A stretch of DNA of 64,000 nt from Narthecium ossifragum. Taxonomy: Eukaryota; Streptophyta; Magnoliopsida; Dioscoreales; Nartheciaceae. Both the position numbers and the translations under genes were made by a program. Below are positions 34,991 through 46,599 of this stretch, piece after piece. The notes under the pieces are model-generated. The model saw nothing but the letters and a program-made list of their open reading frames with translations, was not told the origin of the DNA and searched no databases. Position 1 is the stretch's first letter. Every line of letters begins with the position of its first letter. The DNA lies in contig OY986971.1 in the NCBI GenBank assembly GCA_963920575.1, positions 21,938,492 through 22,002,491 on the forward strand, given 5' to 3'.

Positions 34991-35189
34991 TTGGTATTTT
35001 TCACATATTTTCTCAACATATTTTCCTATTTTTCAAATTTTTCCCCGTTTTCTATTATTTTCCCCAGTTTTTATACCTTTTTCCTATTTTCCCCAGCTCT
35101 TTCTCTCTCATCTCACCACTTCCCACGGCATTCCCCGATCTCCTCCTTCCCCGTCGTCACTCATCCCGGCCTTCCCTGATCACCTCCCT
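34991..35189 (+). other. T/C-rich tract, no gene seen
   Basis: Runs of TTTTCC and TTCCCC between the minisatellite and the GC-rich tandem repeat. Open frames here are Phe/Ser/Pro low complexity. Confidence 0.6.
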
Positions 35190-35527
35190 CATCGTTGTCC
35201 CCGATCTCGCCGTCCCCTTCCCTGGGGCCCCTGTCGCGATCCTCGACATCCCGAAGCTCCTCGCCCCTGATCTTGCCGTCCCTTTCCCCGGCGCCCCCAT
35301 TGCGATCCTCGACATCCCAGAGCTCCTCGTCGCCGATCTCGCCGTCCCCTTCCCCGGCGCCCCCGTCGCGATCCTCGACATCCCGGAGCTCCTCGCCCCC
35401 GATCTCGCCGTACCTTTCCCCGGCGCTCCCGTCACGATCCTCGACATCCCGGAGCTCCCCGTCCCCGATCTCGCCATCCCCTTCCCCGGCGCCCCGGTCG
35501 CGATCCTCGACATCCCGGAGCTCATCG
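35190..35527 (+). repeat. 63-bp GC-rich tandem repeat, about 5 copies (21-residue frame)
   Basis: About five 63-bp units, anchored by GATC(C/T)TCGACATCCC(A/G/C)(A/G)AGCT. In one plus frame (within 34966-35697) each unit encodes PDLAVPFPGAPVAILDIPEL with small changes. All three plus frames and at least one minus frame are also open, because the GC-rich unit lacks stops, so coding is not proved. The array is split by solo LTR C and resumes at 38217 for about one unit before diverging. Confidence 0.88.
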
Positions 35528-38211
35528 TATCAGGACCCGTTCCTCCAACCCGGTCCGACCGCGGTAGGTCGAGGGTTTGGTTTTGTGGTTTGGCCCGGTT
35601 GGCCCTGGGTTGCGATCGGTTGATCGTATCGCGATTTCTGGACCCCAATGGCAATTTGGTAAATTGCGCATTGGCGGTCAGTTTCACACCCTCGTAGTGC
35701 ACACACGGCCTTGATTGATGTACGTGATTGAGTAGATCCAGTAGAGATCACAACTTGGAGCCAGATCGGATTCAGTCCGATCAGTTGGTTCGTCTGAACC
35801 GGCTAAGCCACTTAAGTGGCTTAACCCTCTTCTCTCTCCTACTTATTTTCTGTCCTCTTTCCCTCACTCTTTCTTTTCCTTTTCTTTTCCCTTTCCTTCT
35901 CTTTTCTTTCTCTTCCCTACTTTCCCGTGCCCGACCTCCCTCCTCCTTCCTTTCCTTCTCTCTCCCGCGGCGACCCCGTCCCATCCCCGGCGGCCTGGAG
36001 GCGGCGGCGAGGTCCCCTCCTCCTCCTCCTTCCTCCTCTCTCTCTTCCGCGGGCAGCCCTCTTCCTTCTCCGGCGAGCTGGAGACGATGGCGACGACGGG
36101 GGATGGTGGATCACGACGGATTGACGCTTGGATTTGCGTTTAAGGTAGGGTTTCTACCTATATCATTAGGATAAGCTAGATCTAGGGTTTGATTGTTGGA
36201 TTAATTGATTTCTGTGTTAATTGGTCCCTCTAAGCATGCTTAGTAACTGATATGAGCTTGGTAGGATTTTATCTTGGATTTAAGCTGGATTTATACATGT
36301 TTTTCCCGGATTTTATTGATGCTCTGTTTTTCTGCAAGCTGAGCCGTTCAAGCTCAGATCGTGGCTCATACGTGCATGATCTCGTTTGATCATCAACATG
36401 AGAGTTGTAGATCTTCGAATCTACTTTCATTTACCGCTGATTTCATAATTTTCGTTTATGGTGATTATTCTTCGGATCTGCGACGAGACCGAAATTAGCG
36501 AACTGATTAGTGAATTTCGGGAAGATTTGCCATTAGATTAATCCGATTCTTGGGCTGCATTTTTCTAGTATGTTAATATACATTTGCCCAAGTTTGATTT
36601 CCAATTCGACGTCGTTTGGACGTCGAATTGATAAGATTTCATCGCCTCTAACTAGGATTAAATGTACAAATCCGGAAATTAGTTTGTTAGTGGATCTTCG
36701 ATGTTTTATCGTGTTTGATTCTTCGAGATTCATGTGATTGGTATTCCTGGAGATCTCGAGGTCTAGCATTTCTAATCGGTGGTTTTTAGATAATTAATTG
36801 GTTGATTTTCGGCATGTTTAGTTAGATATAAATCATCCTTGTTTAATTAGCAATTAACTGCATGTCATGCTTACTTACATCGTATTGTATACATGTATAC
36901 TTAGCTTGTGGTTGAACCAAGGGAGTTATGTCCCTTGGGATGTTTAGATAATTGAGCGGGCCGCTGGTGTGCCACTTGTGTTAGATTGTTTAATTGTTGT
37001 GTACTGTGTGGCCGGGGTTGTGCCCCCGTTGTAGAAATTGCAGTTGACGGCTGTGGACGCCGTTGTAATGCTGGAATTTCTGTTGTTGTTTGCTACGGTC
37101 CGTGGGCGCGGTTATAATATTGTATTATTCTAGTTTAGACCCATGCTATGTCTACCCCTCCGGCAAGCTTGATGCTTCGCCTAGCCCGTGTATGTTGTCT
37201 TGGCATATTGTTGCATGCTACTATTCATGTATTCCTGTGCCTGAGCATTGCATGCATTTGATTTGCATTAGAAGCATCAGGCTAGGTGGTAGACGATGGT
37301 TTCGATCGTCGATCCGGGGTTCTCGGGTAGCCCGGATCTAGCCCTAGGACCGGGGTTTGGGGTAGTCAAGGATTAGGACGTGATTGTCGTCAATGATCAT
37401 ACTTGATATCATTCGAGGATTATTAAGTAGTTGGACTGAAATATTATATTGTTTGAGGTTTAGAGGTCGTGTCGCTTCTCCAAGGCCAAGTGCTAAGGAT
37501 GGTTATTGATGCGTTCCCGACGTGGTTCCCTAAGGCATGGGAATCCTGCTTGGGTAAGGGTGATCCTGCATGTTACTGTTTCGTGGCCTCCTGGTAACAT
37601 GTTCAGGAGAGAGGTTTCATGACATGAGCCCTTGGGACATCGATAGGGTTATGGGACCCGTGGCATCCTTTAGACTTAGGCGGAGAAACGACACTGTTGT
37701 TGTTTCCCTTCCTTTCTGTGCGACGTAGAATAGCGTAGAACCCTACTGAGCTTTGTTGCTCACTCCTACCTGGGCTGTATCGGCGATGCAGGTCGATGCA
37801 GTCCCATCTTTTTCAGGTAGTTGCGGTGTTGGAGGTGGTACTCCCCTTGGTGGAGCGTGAGATCGAGGATATCATCAGTTTATTCTATTCAATTGATGTA
37901 TAGCTTTAAATGTATAAATTGTAATCTGAAGGAGAAATGTATTTGTATTCCAAATTGATGTAAATTGATTGGAGATTGCTGTATTTAGAGGACTTGGAAT
38001 CATTATTGTATCTTTTTAAAGTTAATTGAGCATTGTACTTGTTAATTTCTATTATGACTTGATGATAGGATAGTTTAAATTAATTGTGAATATTTTAATC
38101 ATGCACCAGGTTTAAAAGTGATGTTTACAAGGGAGGCTTTCGCCGTTTGATTTGAGAGTTTAGGACCCTCACGTCCCGGTCCGGATGGGTTTTCTGGGTC
38201 GGGGTGTGACA
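35528..38211 (+). repeat. Solo LTR C, same family as A and B (2684 bp)
   Basis: It starts TATCAGGACCCG (family start TGTGAGGACCCG with two changes) and ends GGGGTGTGACA, between target duplications CATCG at 35523-35527 and 38212-38216. Shared blocks include GGCAATTTGGTAAATT, AAGGTAGGGTTTCTACCT, GGATCTAGCCCTAGGACCG and GTAGAACCCTACTGAGCTT. It contains a 148-codon open frame (35728-36174) resembling that of LTR B. It sits inside the 63-bp tandem repeat array. Confidence 0.92.
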
Positions 38212-38216
38212 CATCG

Positions 38217-38884
38217 CCCCCGTCGTCGATCTCGCCGTCCCCTTCCCCGGCGCCCCGGATCCCCATCCGTCATCGATCCCGGATCTCCTCTCAGTTGCCG
38301 ATCGGCCTCGTCGTCCATCGCCACCCCGATCCCTATCCGTCACGATCCCGGAACTCCCCGTCCCGATCCCGAGATCGCCGATCACCGACAGCATTATGAC
38401 GTGGTACGGATCCCCATCACCGATGGATGGCGGAATCGAAAGGGGACATCGGCGACGGGATCGAATGGCTTCGGATCCCGTCGGATCGATGTTACCACGC
38501 CGTCCGTCGTCAATCCCCGGCGCCCTCGTCGTCACCTTCTTCCCCGGCGCAATCCCCGCTGCCACCTCCCTCTTCAGCTCCCCGTTTCTTTTCTTTTTTT
38601 AATTTTGAAGAGAGAAGGGTATTTTCATCATGATATTGATGGTTAGGGGACTAAATGGGTTAAAAACATCTATCGGGACTAAGGAGGAAGAAAAGTCTCT
38701 AAATGAGACTAATTGATAATTATCCGTTAAAAGTACCCAAAATATATGCTTGAACTCTCTTATACTCCACCATGCGTCTTACATGGTTAAGATAATATCA
38801 TACTTAAATTAGAAGGACTTGACATTTTGATAATTTTTCCAACTCAAGGGTATTTTAGTCAAATTTAGACTTGCCCCCCTATAG
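38217..38884. other. Decayed GC-rich repeat tail and LTR-like fragment, no gene seen
   Basis: 38217-38590 continues the GC-rich array with CCCGATCC/ATCCCGG blocks. 38600-38740 includes GGGACTAAATGGGTT and GGGACTAAGG, as at ends of some plant DNA transposons. 38740-38880 matches the Tat-like LTR fragments (AAAATATATGCTTGAACT, GGGTATTTTAG). Confidence 0.5.
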
Positions 38885-39050
38885 CATGCCAAACGAAGTT
38901 CTTGAACAACCTTTCTATCCCCGTAGTATCCATGATAATGTGCATCCAGCTATTGAGATAATACATTCTATAAAGAATGCACCTAAGATTCGGAGTTCGA
39001 TGGTTATTAAAATCGATCTCAAATCAGCCTATGATATTGCATATATATAC
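38885..39050 (+). pseudogene. LINE reverse transcriptase scrap
   Basis: The plus frame encodes RSIHDNVHPAIEIIHSIKNA, then SMVIKIDLKSAYDI. This aligns with GRSIHDSIDVAQEILHSM, then LMVLKVDLMSAYDK, in LINE-2 RT. It includes the first catalytic Asp region (IDLKSAYD). About 55 codons survive, embedded between halves of an LTR-like repeat. Confidence 0.85.
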
Positions 39051-39199
39051 TACACGTACATGAAAGTATATATCGTATATATACTACACGTACATGAAAG
39101 TATATTTTCATGGTTCTGCACTCAACCTATCTACGAATATGTTCAAAGGAAGAAAACAAAATGGTCAAATTGCAGGTTAAAAGATATAGTTTTGTTTTG

Positions 39200-39290
39200 G
39201 TATATTTAGCGTAGAAGAAATCCACAAGACTGCGAAATCAACATCCCACCTGCATTAAAAGAAGTTACACGAAAATGACGAGTATGTTAC
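39200..39290 (+). repeat. Tat-like LTR fragment, copy 2 (partial)
   Basis: GTAGAAGAAATCCACAAGAC, CAACATCCCACCTG and AAGTTACACGAAAATGA recur at 33405-33475 and 54035-54110. It is interrupted on the left by the LINE scrap and by AT-rich sequence. Confidence 0.6.
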
Positions 39291-39299
39291 GAGTCAATT

Positions 39300-40440
39300 C
39301 GAGCTCAATCTAAATCCAATCGGAACTTCAAGCTCAACCCAATCGGCTAGGCCTAATCCTATTTGAGTCGGGGCATGCATGATGGCGACTCGCAAATGTA
39401 TAGATCGGTCACACTTCCCTTTCAAATCCAATAATAAAGTCTACCAAACCCTAAGGCCTTGTTTGGTACGGGAATAAGGGGGGACTTATTCCCGTACTTA
39501 TTCCCAAACATAACGGGGTTAAGGAACGGGAATAAGGTTTTAACTCGGGTTTGTGCGTCTCGAAAAAATATTAACCCCAGGCACCCTCTTCCTCGCTCTT
39601 CCTCTTCTACTTCCTCCGAGCCTTCATTTCTTTTGCTCCAATTCGTCTGCAACTTCTCCCCTTCTTTTCCTGCTAAAATGTGAGATGGGAGACACTCCCT
39701 CTTGATTGTATGGGGGTTCTTCTCCTGGGGAGTTCTTCATCGGACCTCGACAATGGTGGCGGCGGCCTTCCACCCTTCTGGATCTCAACACCCGGCTGTC
39801 ACCGGATCGTTGTTCACCAGATCCGAATGGCGTTGAAAGGGTGCCCCTCCCCCCGCCCTCCTTCTCAAACTCGTAGCCTGGAGGTCACCGGAATCGGTCT
39901 TGACCAGATCTAGACGCCCAAGGAAGAGCCGTGCACCCTTCTTGATCTCGAGGTCACCGGATCGTTCGTCACCGAATGTACACTGGCGTTCAATCGGCCC
40001 GCCACCTTTGTCGATCTCGAAGCCTGGAGGTCACCACAGATCTCATCGATGTGCTAGATCTGAAGCTTCGACTGCCTTTTCCATCGTCTAACACCTCCCT
40101 CTTGCAGCTCGTTGTCCAACCTCTGGTGAGGATTTCCTTTTTTCCCCTTCGTTGTTTTTTGTGGGATTTTCGCCAGAATTGATTTTTTCCGCCACTATGT
40201 ACGGTTTCATTGCACTTCCAATCTTCTTTTTCATCCCAATCGTCGGTGTGCTTGATTTGCTCATGCTCTGTTTTGGGTCTAACAGCAAAGAGTTGTTGGC
40301 TATGAGAACTCATCGGACAGAATTACTCATTGCATTAATTTGTTTAATAACGTCGGATATAATGTTGTGATGGTTAATGATTCATACATGTGTAGGCGCT
40401 TGTTAGGGGTTCTGCGATCAAAAAAAAAAACAGGAGTAAA
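39300..40440. other. Unassigned sequence, no convincing gene
   Basis: From 39450 the stretch AGGCCTTGTTTGGTACGGGA resembles a MITE terminus. 39700-40130 is GC-richer with repeated GAGGTCACCGGA/ATCTCGA blocks, and looks like decayed exon or leader sequence with short open frames on both strands. I see no domain and no consistent splice pattern. Confidence 0.4.
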
Positions 40441-40459
40441 TGCCGAGGATGACAGTGCT

Positions 40460-40965
40460 TGGTCTCCGGATCTGGCAAGTGAATGGACGGAGGAGGGTCG
40501 CGACGGTGAAGGGTCTTTGGATCTGATGGTGGATGGTGCTGGAGACGTCGGGTGCGGTGGTGCTAAGCAGGGGGCGGTGCCAGTTTCTACGAGGGCTGGA
40601 GCCCAGGGAGGATTCTGATGAGGCCACGGTGGTTGTGGGGTTTAGAAGAGGAAGGAGGAGAGGAGCGGGGGACGGCGCCGGTTCCGAAGAGGGTTGGAGC
40701 CCGGGGGAGGATACCGGTGAGGCATCGGTGTTTGCCGAGTCTAGAGGAGGAAGGAGGAGAGGAGCCGTGCGGGCGTTGGTTGCCGGGTCTAGAGGAAGGA
40801 GGAGAGGAGCCCGGGAGGAGGCGGGGGGGGGGGGGGTGTTCCCGTGCTAGAGGAGGGAGGAGGAGAGGAGCCGGGGGGAGGAGGTGTTGCCGGGTCAAGA
40901 GGAGGGGGAAGGAGTAGAGGAGACGGGGGGGATGGGGGTGGTGGTTCCCAGAGTGGTGTTGAGGG
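40460..40965 (+). repeat. G-rich degenerate tandem repeat
   Basis: Units of about 60-100 nt built from GGAGGAAGGAGGAGAGGAGC, with a 14-G run at 40823-40836. Several frames are open on both strands through low complexity. It has many runs of three or more G, so quadruplex formation is possible. Confidence 0.75.
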
Positions 40966-41109
40966 GTGGATGCGAGGTAAAAGTGGATGATGTGCTGAGA
41001 TTAGTGGAGAGAAGGGTATATATGTCTTTTGTATCTTAAAATGGTGTAAAGGTCCCAAATGTTATGAGTAGTGGTTTTTTAAGGGGATAAGTTCATTTTA
41101 TGGTGCTGC

Positions 41110-41326
41110 CTCTAAATTACCCTTCTTTTTTTGGTTAGATGAGCCTGGGGCTGGGTTAGAAAAGAAGAGAAAAATAAAAAGAAAGAAAGGGAGGGGAAGA
41201 AGAGGAGAAACATAACTACAACCTCCCATTTAAATGGTCGTTGACCACCTTGCCCAACTCGCCACCTCATGAACCAGGGAATTCATCTCGCGGGAAATGT
41301 GAACAAAGCACGCAGTCACCGATTGC
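41110..41326 (-). mobile_element. 3' end of a minus-strand LINE
   Basis: A T-run at 41124-41132 (A tail on the element strand) is followed by GGTTAGATGAGCC, like the 3' ends of LINE-1 and LINE-2. Farther right the minus strand encodes VHISREMNSLVHEVASWA, the C-terminal RNase H segment. It is cut at 41327 by the adjoining LTR. Confidence 0.75.
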
Positions 41327-41331
41327 GTCAT

Positions 41332-42689
41332 TGATGGGTCGCGAAACAATGTTGTTAAATCGTATGCAATCCACAATTTAAAAATTTATAAACCGTTATT
41401 CAAACAATACACTGTAGCGCAGAATAGAGATGAAGTCCGTAGTCAGTCCACAGGGAAACTTTTGATTTAAACAGGGAAATCAAAATTAGATCTCAAAACT
41501 CTAATCCTAAAGAAATGAAGGGTTTATTGGTTTTTAAATCTGATTAATGAAAACTAATAAAGAAAGCAATAAAAGATGAAATTAAATCCATGGTAGAAAA
41601 ACTAGGGATTAGTCAGTTCACTTTTGTTCACTTCCTATATTCTCTAGTTATCCTCGTGTCTTTTTATTTAGGCAAACATTCACAGCTTCTTAAGCTTACT
41701 TGAATTCCTAAAATAAGGTAAGTGTTTTCCAAAGGCATACTTTACCTACCATTAGTATAGCTTGTATTCGGGGTAATCTAAGTACGACATATCGTCACTA
41801 AGTATAAACTATCTCATCGGGTATTCACAAACCACATGACAACTATCTCATAAATATGTACAAATAATCACAGATAGCTTGCACAACTGAAAGTACTTCA
41901 AGAGAACTCTGCTCCTTAAAATCTCTAATCAATAAAACCATATTTACGAGATCATGTTGAGAAGAAGTTTACAAGAATCAAACTAAATAAAGACCACAAC
42001 TAAAGTAGAGTTTAATGAGATCTCTTAGTACAACAAGTTAGCCACTTATCTTGTGAATGAAGGCATCGGATTGGGGAAGAAAGCCGTCGCTATCCACTCC
42101 CTCTCTGTCTCCTCTTTCCTTCCCCAAAGATAGTCAAAGAGATGATAAACTCGGCCTCGAATAGCTTTATTTATAGCTGCAACCCCGGAATAGGGGTTAA
42201 GGAGTCATAACTGGACTTAAACTCTGATTTTCCTAATTTTCTGTACTGGTGATATTAATGGAGAGATCAATCGGACTCATTTCCGATCCATTAGACCAGT
42301 CAGCTTAGCTAGGTCAATTAACTGCCATGTCAATTTTTTCAGCTTTTCAAATACCAGCTTCCATAGATATGACTTTACTTCCAAACTGACGCCAATATAT
42401 AGAGAATCTCACAAAGTTTTCAACATGAATGTTGTAGTCGTTGAAGTCTTCTTTCATTTCCCAGAATTTCAGGATTTAGATTTTGTTTTATCAATTATGG
42501 TGATTTATTTCCAAACAGTCGACGAACCAGTCTTTTTGCAAAATTTAGTGATTTTGGGCCGAATTTCTTGTATTTCTTCTCAAATCCTACTTAAACCTAA
42601 AATCAAACAATAAAATATCAAATGCAACTACTCTTAGGCTAACAAAGGTGATTTAAGGCATTTAATTATGCATAATTCATGACTCATCA
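41332..42689 (-). repeat. 3' LTR of the Athila-like element (1358 bp)
   Basis: On the element strand it starts TGATGAGTCATG at 42689 and ends GCGACCCATCA at 41332, giving short inverted termini TGATG/CATCA. The element-strand sequence just before it, CTTCGGAGGTG, is a plausible polypurine tract. The first 40 nt at the left end match the 5' LTR stub at 46520-46560. Confidence 0.7.
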
Positions 42690-45101
42690 CACCTCCGAAG
42701 TTACACTTTGCTAGTCCTTGAGTAAAGAAAAGATAAAAAGAAAGCAATAAATTTAACTAGCCAATTTCGTAGGTCTCACGATTGCACATAGCATATGCAA
42801 CAAGCCTTTAAACTCCTGGGTTACCCCCATGGAGCAGTTATAGTCTCCTGAGGGTTTTTAGGGATGACACCCACAAACATCTATTTAACCCTTGATCATG
42901 AAATTAGAAATCAATCATAATATTTATCAACTCTAATGTATGAAATAGAAATCATACCTATGAATTTATTCTTCTACCCATAGTAAGATAAAACAATAGT
43001 AAATTAATGCATCCCAACCACCTTCCCAATACTCCAACATATTTAACCACAATTAAGAACAACTTCAACAATCCAAGTGTCTGAAAAGGATTCCACATGT
43101 CTCAAAGTATCAATTATATCCAAACACTTCAACCATTCAAGAATACAAACTTGACCAAATACCTATTTTCGTTCACCACTAATTGCAATCTTTTTTCTTC
43201 ATGACATGTGCAATGCTATGATTCCTTGAACTTTTTTCATGGTCCATGTAACAAGGTTCAAGCCAGTGACTCTCAAACAAGACGGCTTTAGGGCATTAAG
43301 TCTAGAACACTATTCATACTCTAATGCTCAAACCATGAAGGCTATAAATCATAACTAGTCATTTTTTTTCTTCAGGAATTTCAACTATTTTATGCGAATA
43401 ACACATCATGTTAGGCACATTCCCCGGTTACTAAGTATGAAACCTTTTTTTCACATGATTGGATACTTTCATATAACATAACATAATATCATAAATCTAT
43501 CATAGTCTCATGCTTAGAATCTAATCTCAACTCATCAACATGTGGAAGTGAACATGTGCATTGGGATATGTCAAATCATCATTAATTCATGGCAAAAGTG
43601 TTGAAGTATAGAAGTATTATCATGCATAACAAAAATTTAGCTATTTCTTATATTACATATGAGAATCAGAGTAAATCATAAAATACGTTTCTGAATTAAG
43701 CATCTTTCATCAATAAATATAACAATTTCATTCTCATGACATAACTCAAGGGTGTATAATATCGGTTAACAGAAAAAAAAATATGAGCATGAAATCATGA
43801 ATGATACCCCAAACTTAAATGTAATTGTCCCAAATTACACTAAGTCATAAAAATCAAATAAAGAAAATAGGGTAGAGATAACCAGAATGAAGTGCAAAAA
43901 TTTCCGCTCTCTCAATAAATATGTCAAGTATAATAGAAAAAATTCTTCCCTCCCAACCATCTCCTACCACAGAAATAAGGACCTTTCCATAAGATCAAGT
44001 GAATTATCAAAGAATTAGCAACAAAAGGCCAAAAAGTACTAAAATCAGATAAAATTTCGGCGGAGTCTCCTTTGTATGTCATAGCATATTAAACCTGTAC
44101 AAGCATTCAATTCACACAAAATATGACATGTACATGAAAGCATTAAAGAAGATCAAACAAACTAGGAGCGCATTAAATCATCTTTGCAGAACACCAAACT
44201 ATTCATCATCCATATAACTGTCCGTCCCCTCCATAGTCAGCAGCATGCGGCGAGATCAGATTCAAAAATTGATCGCCTGAGGGTGCTTGTTATGGTCATG
44301 AAAGAAGATCTATACCCTTGGATCGAAAATATGAGCTTTGGAGCACCTGGGTCGTGTCCAGCATCAATCAGACAGCTGAAAACTCACCGACGGTAAAATA
44401 TTGTCACCGGAGGACGGGGTTAGCGGAGAAAGTATCGTGGAAACTATGTGAACTCTCATGTGAAGTCTGATCGAAGGATCGGTGCCTCCAGGCGGCGGAT
44501 CTGGGATGGACAGCGAAGTGGTCTTCACCGGAGTTGGATTCTGGTGATCCAGGCATCAATCGAGGCCGAGAAGGGTCGAGGAAGGATCTTGGCGACTTGG
44601 GGATGCTTTTGGAGGTGGTTCAAGGCGGTGGGAGGTCGTGGATGAGGAGATCAGAGTGGTGGGCGGTGGTGGGTTTGGGGGTGGGTCGTCGATGGCAGTG
44701 GAGGCGCTTTCGAGGCCAATGGAGGTTGGTGGAATAGGGAGGCTGGAGGGGTAATCGAAGAGGGCTTGAGAGACGGTGGTGGTCATCGGTTCCGGGTGAG
44801 CTGATCAGAGCTACAGCTGAGCCAAGATGATGATGTCTGAGCTAGCTGGTGAGCCACGCTGGTGGGGCGACCCAAACGAGCCAAGACGTGAAGGAGAGAG
44901 AAAATCAAGGAAAATTGGGAAAATTCAGGGAAAAGTTAGGAAATTTCCGGAGATGGAAGGCCAGGGTAAAACATGAGCGTGGTGGCTTGGTCGAAGGTGG
45001 ATTTTTTGTTTAGCCTAATGTAAAGGAAAAGAGAGAATCTAAACTGACTGATAATAATGACTATAAGATTATTTTAAACCAAATTTAGGAGGTCGATGAT
45101 T
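42690..45101 (-). other. Interior of the Athila-like element, no recognised gene
   Basis: 42690-44050 is AT-rich with no ORF above about 60 codons. 44200-44830 is more GC-rich (GGAGGTGG, GGCGG blocks) with short open frames on both strands and no domain. These may be untranslated or decayed pol territory, but I see no motif to support the latter. Confidence 0.5.
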
Positions 45102-46178
45102 TCATGTGAAAAAATACATGGTCCGGAGAATGGTGAAGATATGCAGACATGTTTCATCAAGGAAGACAGAAATGCGCATAAGAAACAAAGTGTGCATAGG
45201 ACGAGAACATTTGAAACAATTTTTGATGAAATGACGATGGAAATGGGCATGGTCTTCACTCATATCAGGGTTCTTCTCCTCAAAACGTTCCAGTAATGTG
45301 GATAGTGCAGAATGTAGAGGCTCAATTTGAGGTTGCCGATAGGAAATCTCCGTAAAATGCTTATCCTCATTATGATCAATGCAAATAGGCACCACATCAT
45401 CATTCAACACATCATGTACAACCGGCAATTCATCGCAACAATCATCATCATCACTATCAAAAAGTTGGGCTTCTAAATTATAATCGAAATATATATAAGG
45501 CCCAGTTTCTTTAGGTATGCATTCGACAATATAACATTTAGGAATATTATTTTCAGGGGCCGACAAAATATCATCAATAGTTGCATAATTCGGCAAAGCA
45601 TTAGAACACATATCAGAATGACATGCATTATTATCATTAAAAATATAAGCATCACAAGCATTGTCATCACAAACAGGAGAAACAGAATCATTTTCATAAT
45701 CATCATATGAATCCACCATATAACCTAGTTGTCCAATTTGTATCTCTAAATCCTGAATTGATTGAGCATTAGAATTAACTTCGTTCCTTAGCAGTAATTG
45801 CTCGTTCCTCATCAAAGTCATTTCACTCTTAAGCTCAGTTTTCATGTCAACAAGTACACTCATGATTGTGTCCAAAGTCGGGTCAAATGGTGCTTGTGGA
45901 GGATATTGTTGTTCAAAACTAGGTGCAGAATTTTAGTTTAGTGTTTCTATGTTATATGGTTGAATGTTAGGAGGTTGATAACATTCAAATTGCCAATTAG
46001 GGTATGTATGGCCTCTAAAATCTGAATTATAAGAGTAGGAATATGGATCACATGCCGGGTATGACAAAACATATGTGTCATTAGTGTAAGCAGATGCATA
46101 TGTCAAGGGTGTGTAATAATCCCACGATATATCACCCGGTGGCATATAATATTCGGCCATGTATGCAAGATCACACAC
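45102..46178 (-). pseudogene. Gag-like ORF with one in-frame stop
   Basis: 358 codons in one frame with a single TAA at 45933-45935. The upstream part is Tyr/Pro-rich (DISWDYYTPLTYASAYTNDT). After the stop come a predicted helical stretch (DTIMSVLVDMKTELKSEMTL) and then SIQDLEIQIGQLG. The last resembles the SI(R/K)NLE(V/I)Q(V/I)GQL motif near the C-terminus of Athila-type Gag. A long acidic region follows (CDDNACD, DSDDDDCCDEL). The core gag domain is not seen, so this may be a truncated gag. The start is uncertain; MCDLAYMAEYY gives two candidate Met codons. Confidence 0.6.
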
Positions 46179-46501
46179 CGGAAGGAGAAAAAAAATTTAG
46201 AAGATTTGAAGGAGAGGAGAAAACCCAGAAAGCAATGATCAAAACAAAAAATTTTGAAGTTTGAAAGCTTACCTGACTGCACAATTCTGATCGGTCGGTT
46301 TGGGGTCCAACCAATCCCTCCAAGTGGCGGGTGAGCTGCTTCCCTCAAGAAAATCCGATTCAATGTTGTAAAAATACCAGAAAATTGTCAGAAAAATCTT
46401 TAAAAGTGTAAAATAAAGAAAGAGTAAATAAGAAAAGTAAAAAAAAACTAAGTGAAGGAAAAGAGTTAAAAGAAAATCATTCTATTAACCGTCGAAAATC
46501 T

Positions 46502-46516
46502 CAAGCAATGACGTCA
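46502..46516 (-). other. Degenerate primer-binding site
   Basis: On the minus strand it reads TGACGTCATTGCTTG after TTTT, matching the position and general pattern of the Athila site TGGCGCCGTTGC seen at 57243 but with several changes. The adjoining sequence (AATCGGTCGCAAAACG on the plus strand) matches the LTR end at 41333. Confidence 0.45.
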
Positions 46517-46599
46517 AAAATTAATCGGTCGCAAAACGTGTCGTTAAAGCGCAACAAACTTCAATCAAAATACAATGCTTATCCAATCACTGTCATACA

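Noticed and set aside
35157..35702. 181-codon minus-strand frame with GAPGKGTARSG repeats
   Set aside because: It is the antisense shadow of the 63-bp tandem repeat; frames are open on both strands because the unit lacks stops.
39680..40182. Possible small host gene with GT...AG-like sites near 40120-40180
   Set aside because: Short frames on both strands, no recognisable domain, repeated GAGGTCACCGGA blocks; more likely decayed element or leader sequence.
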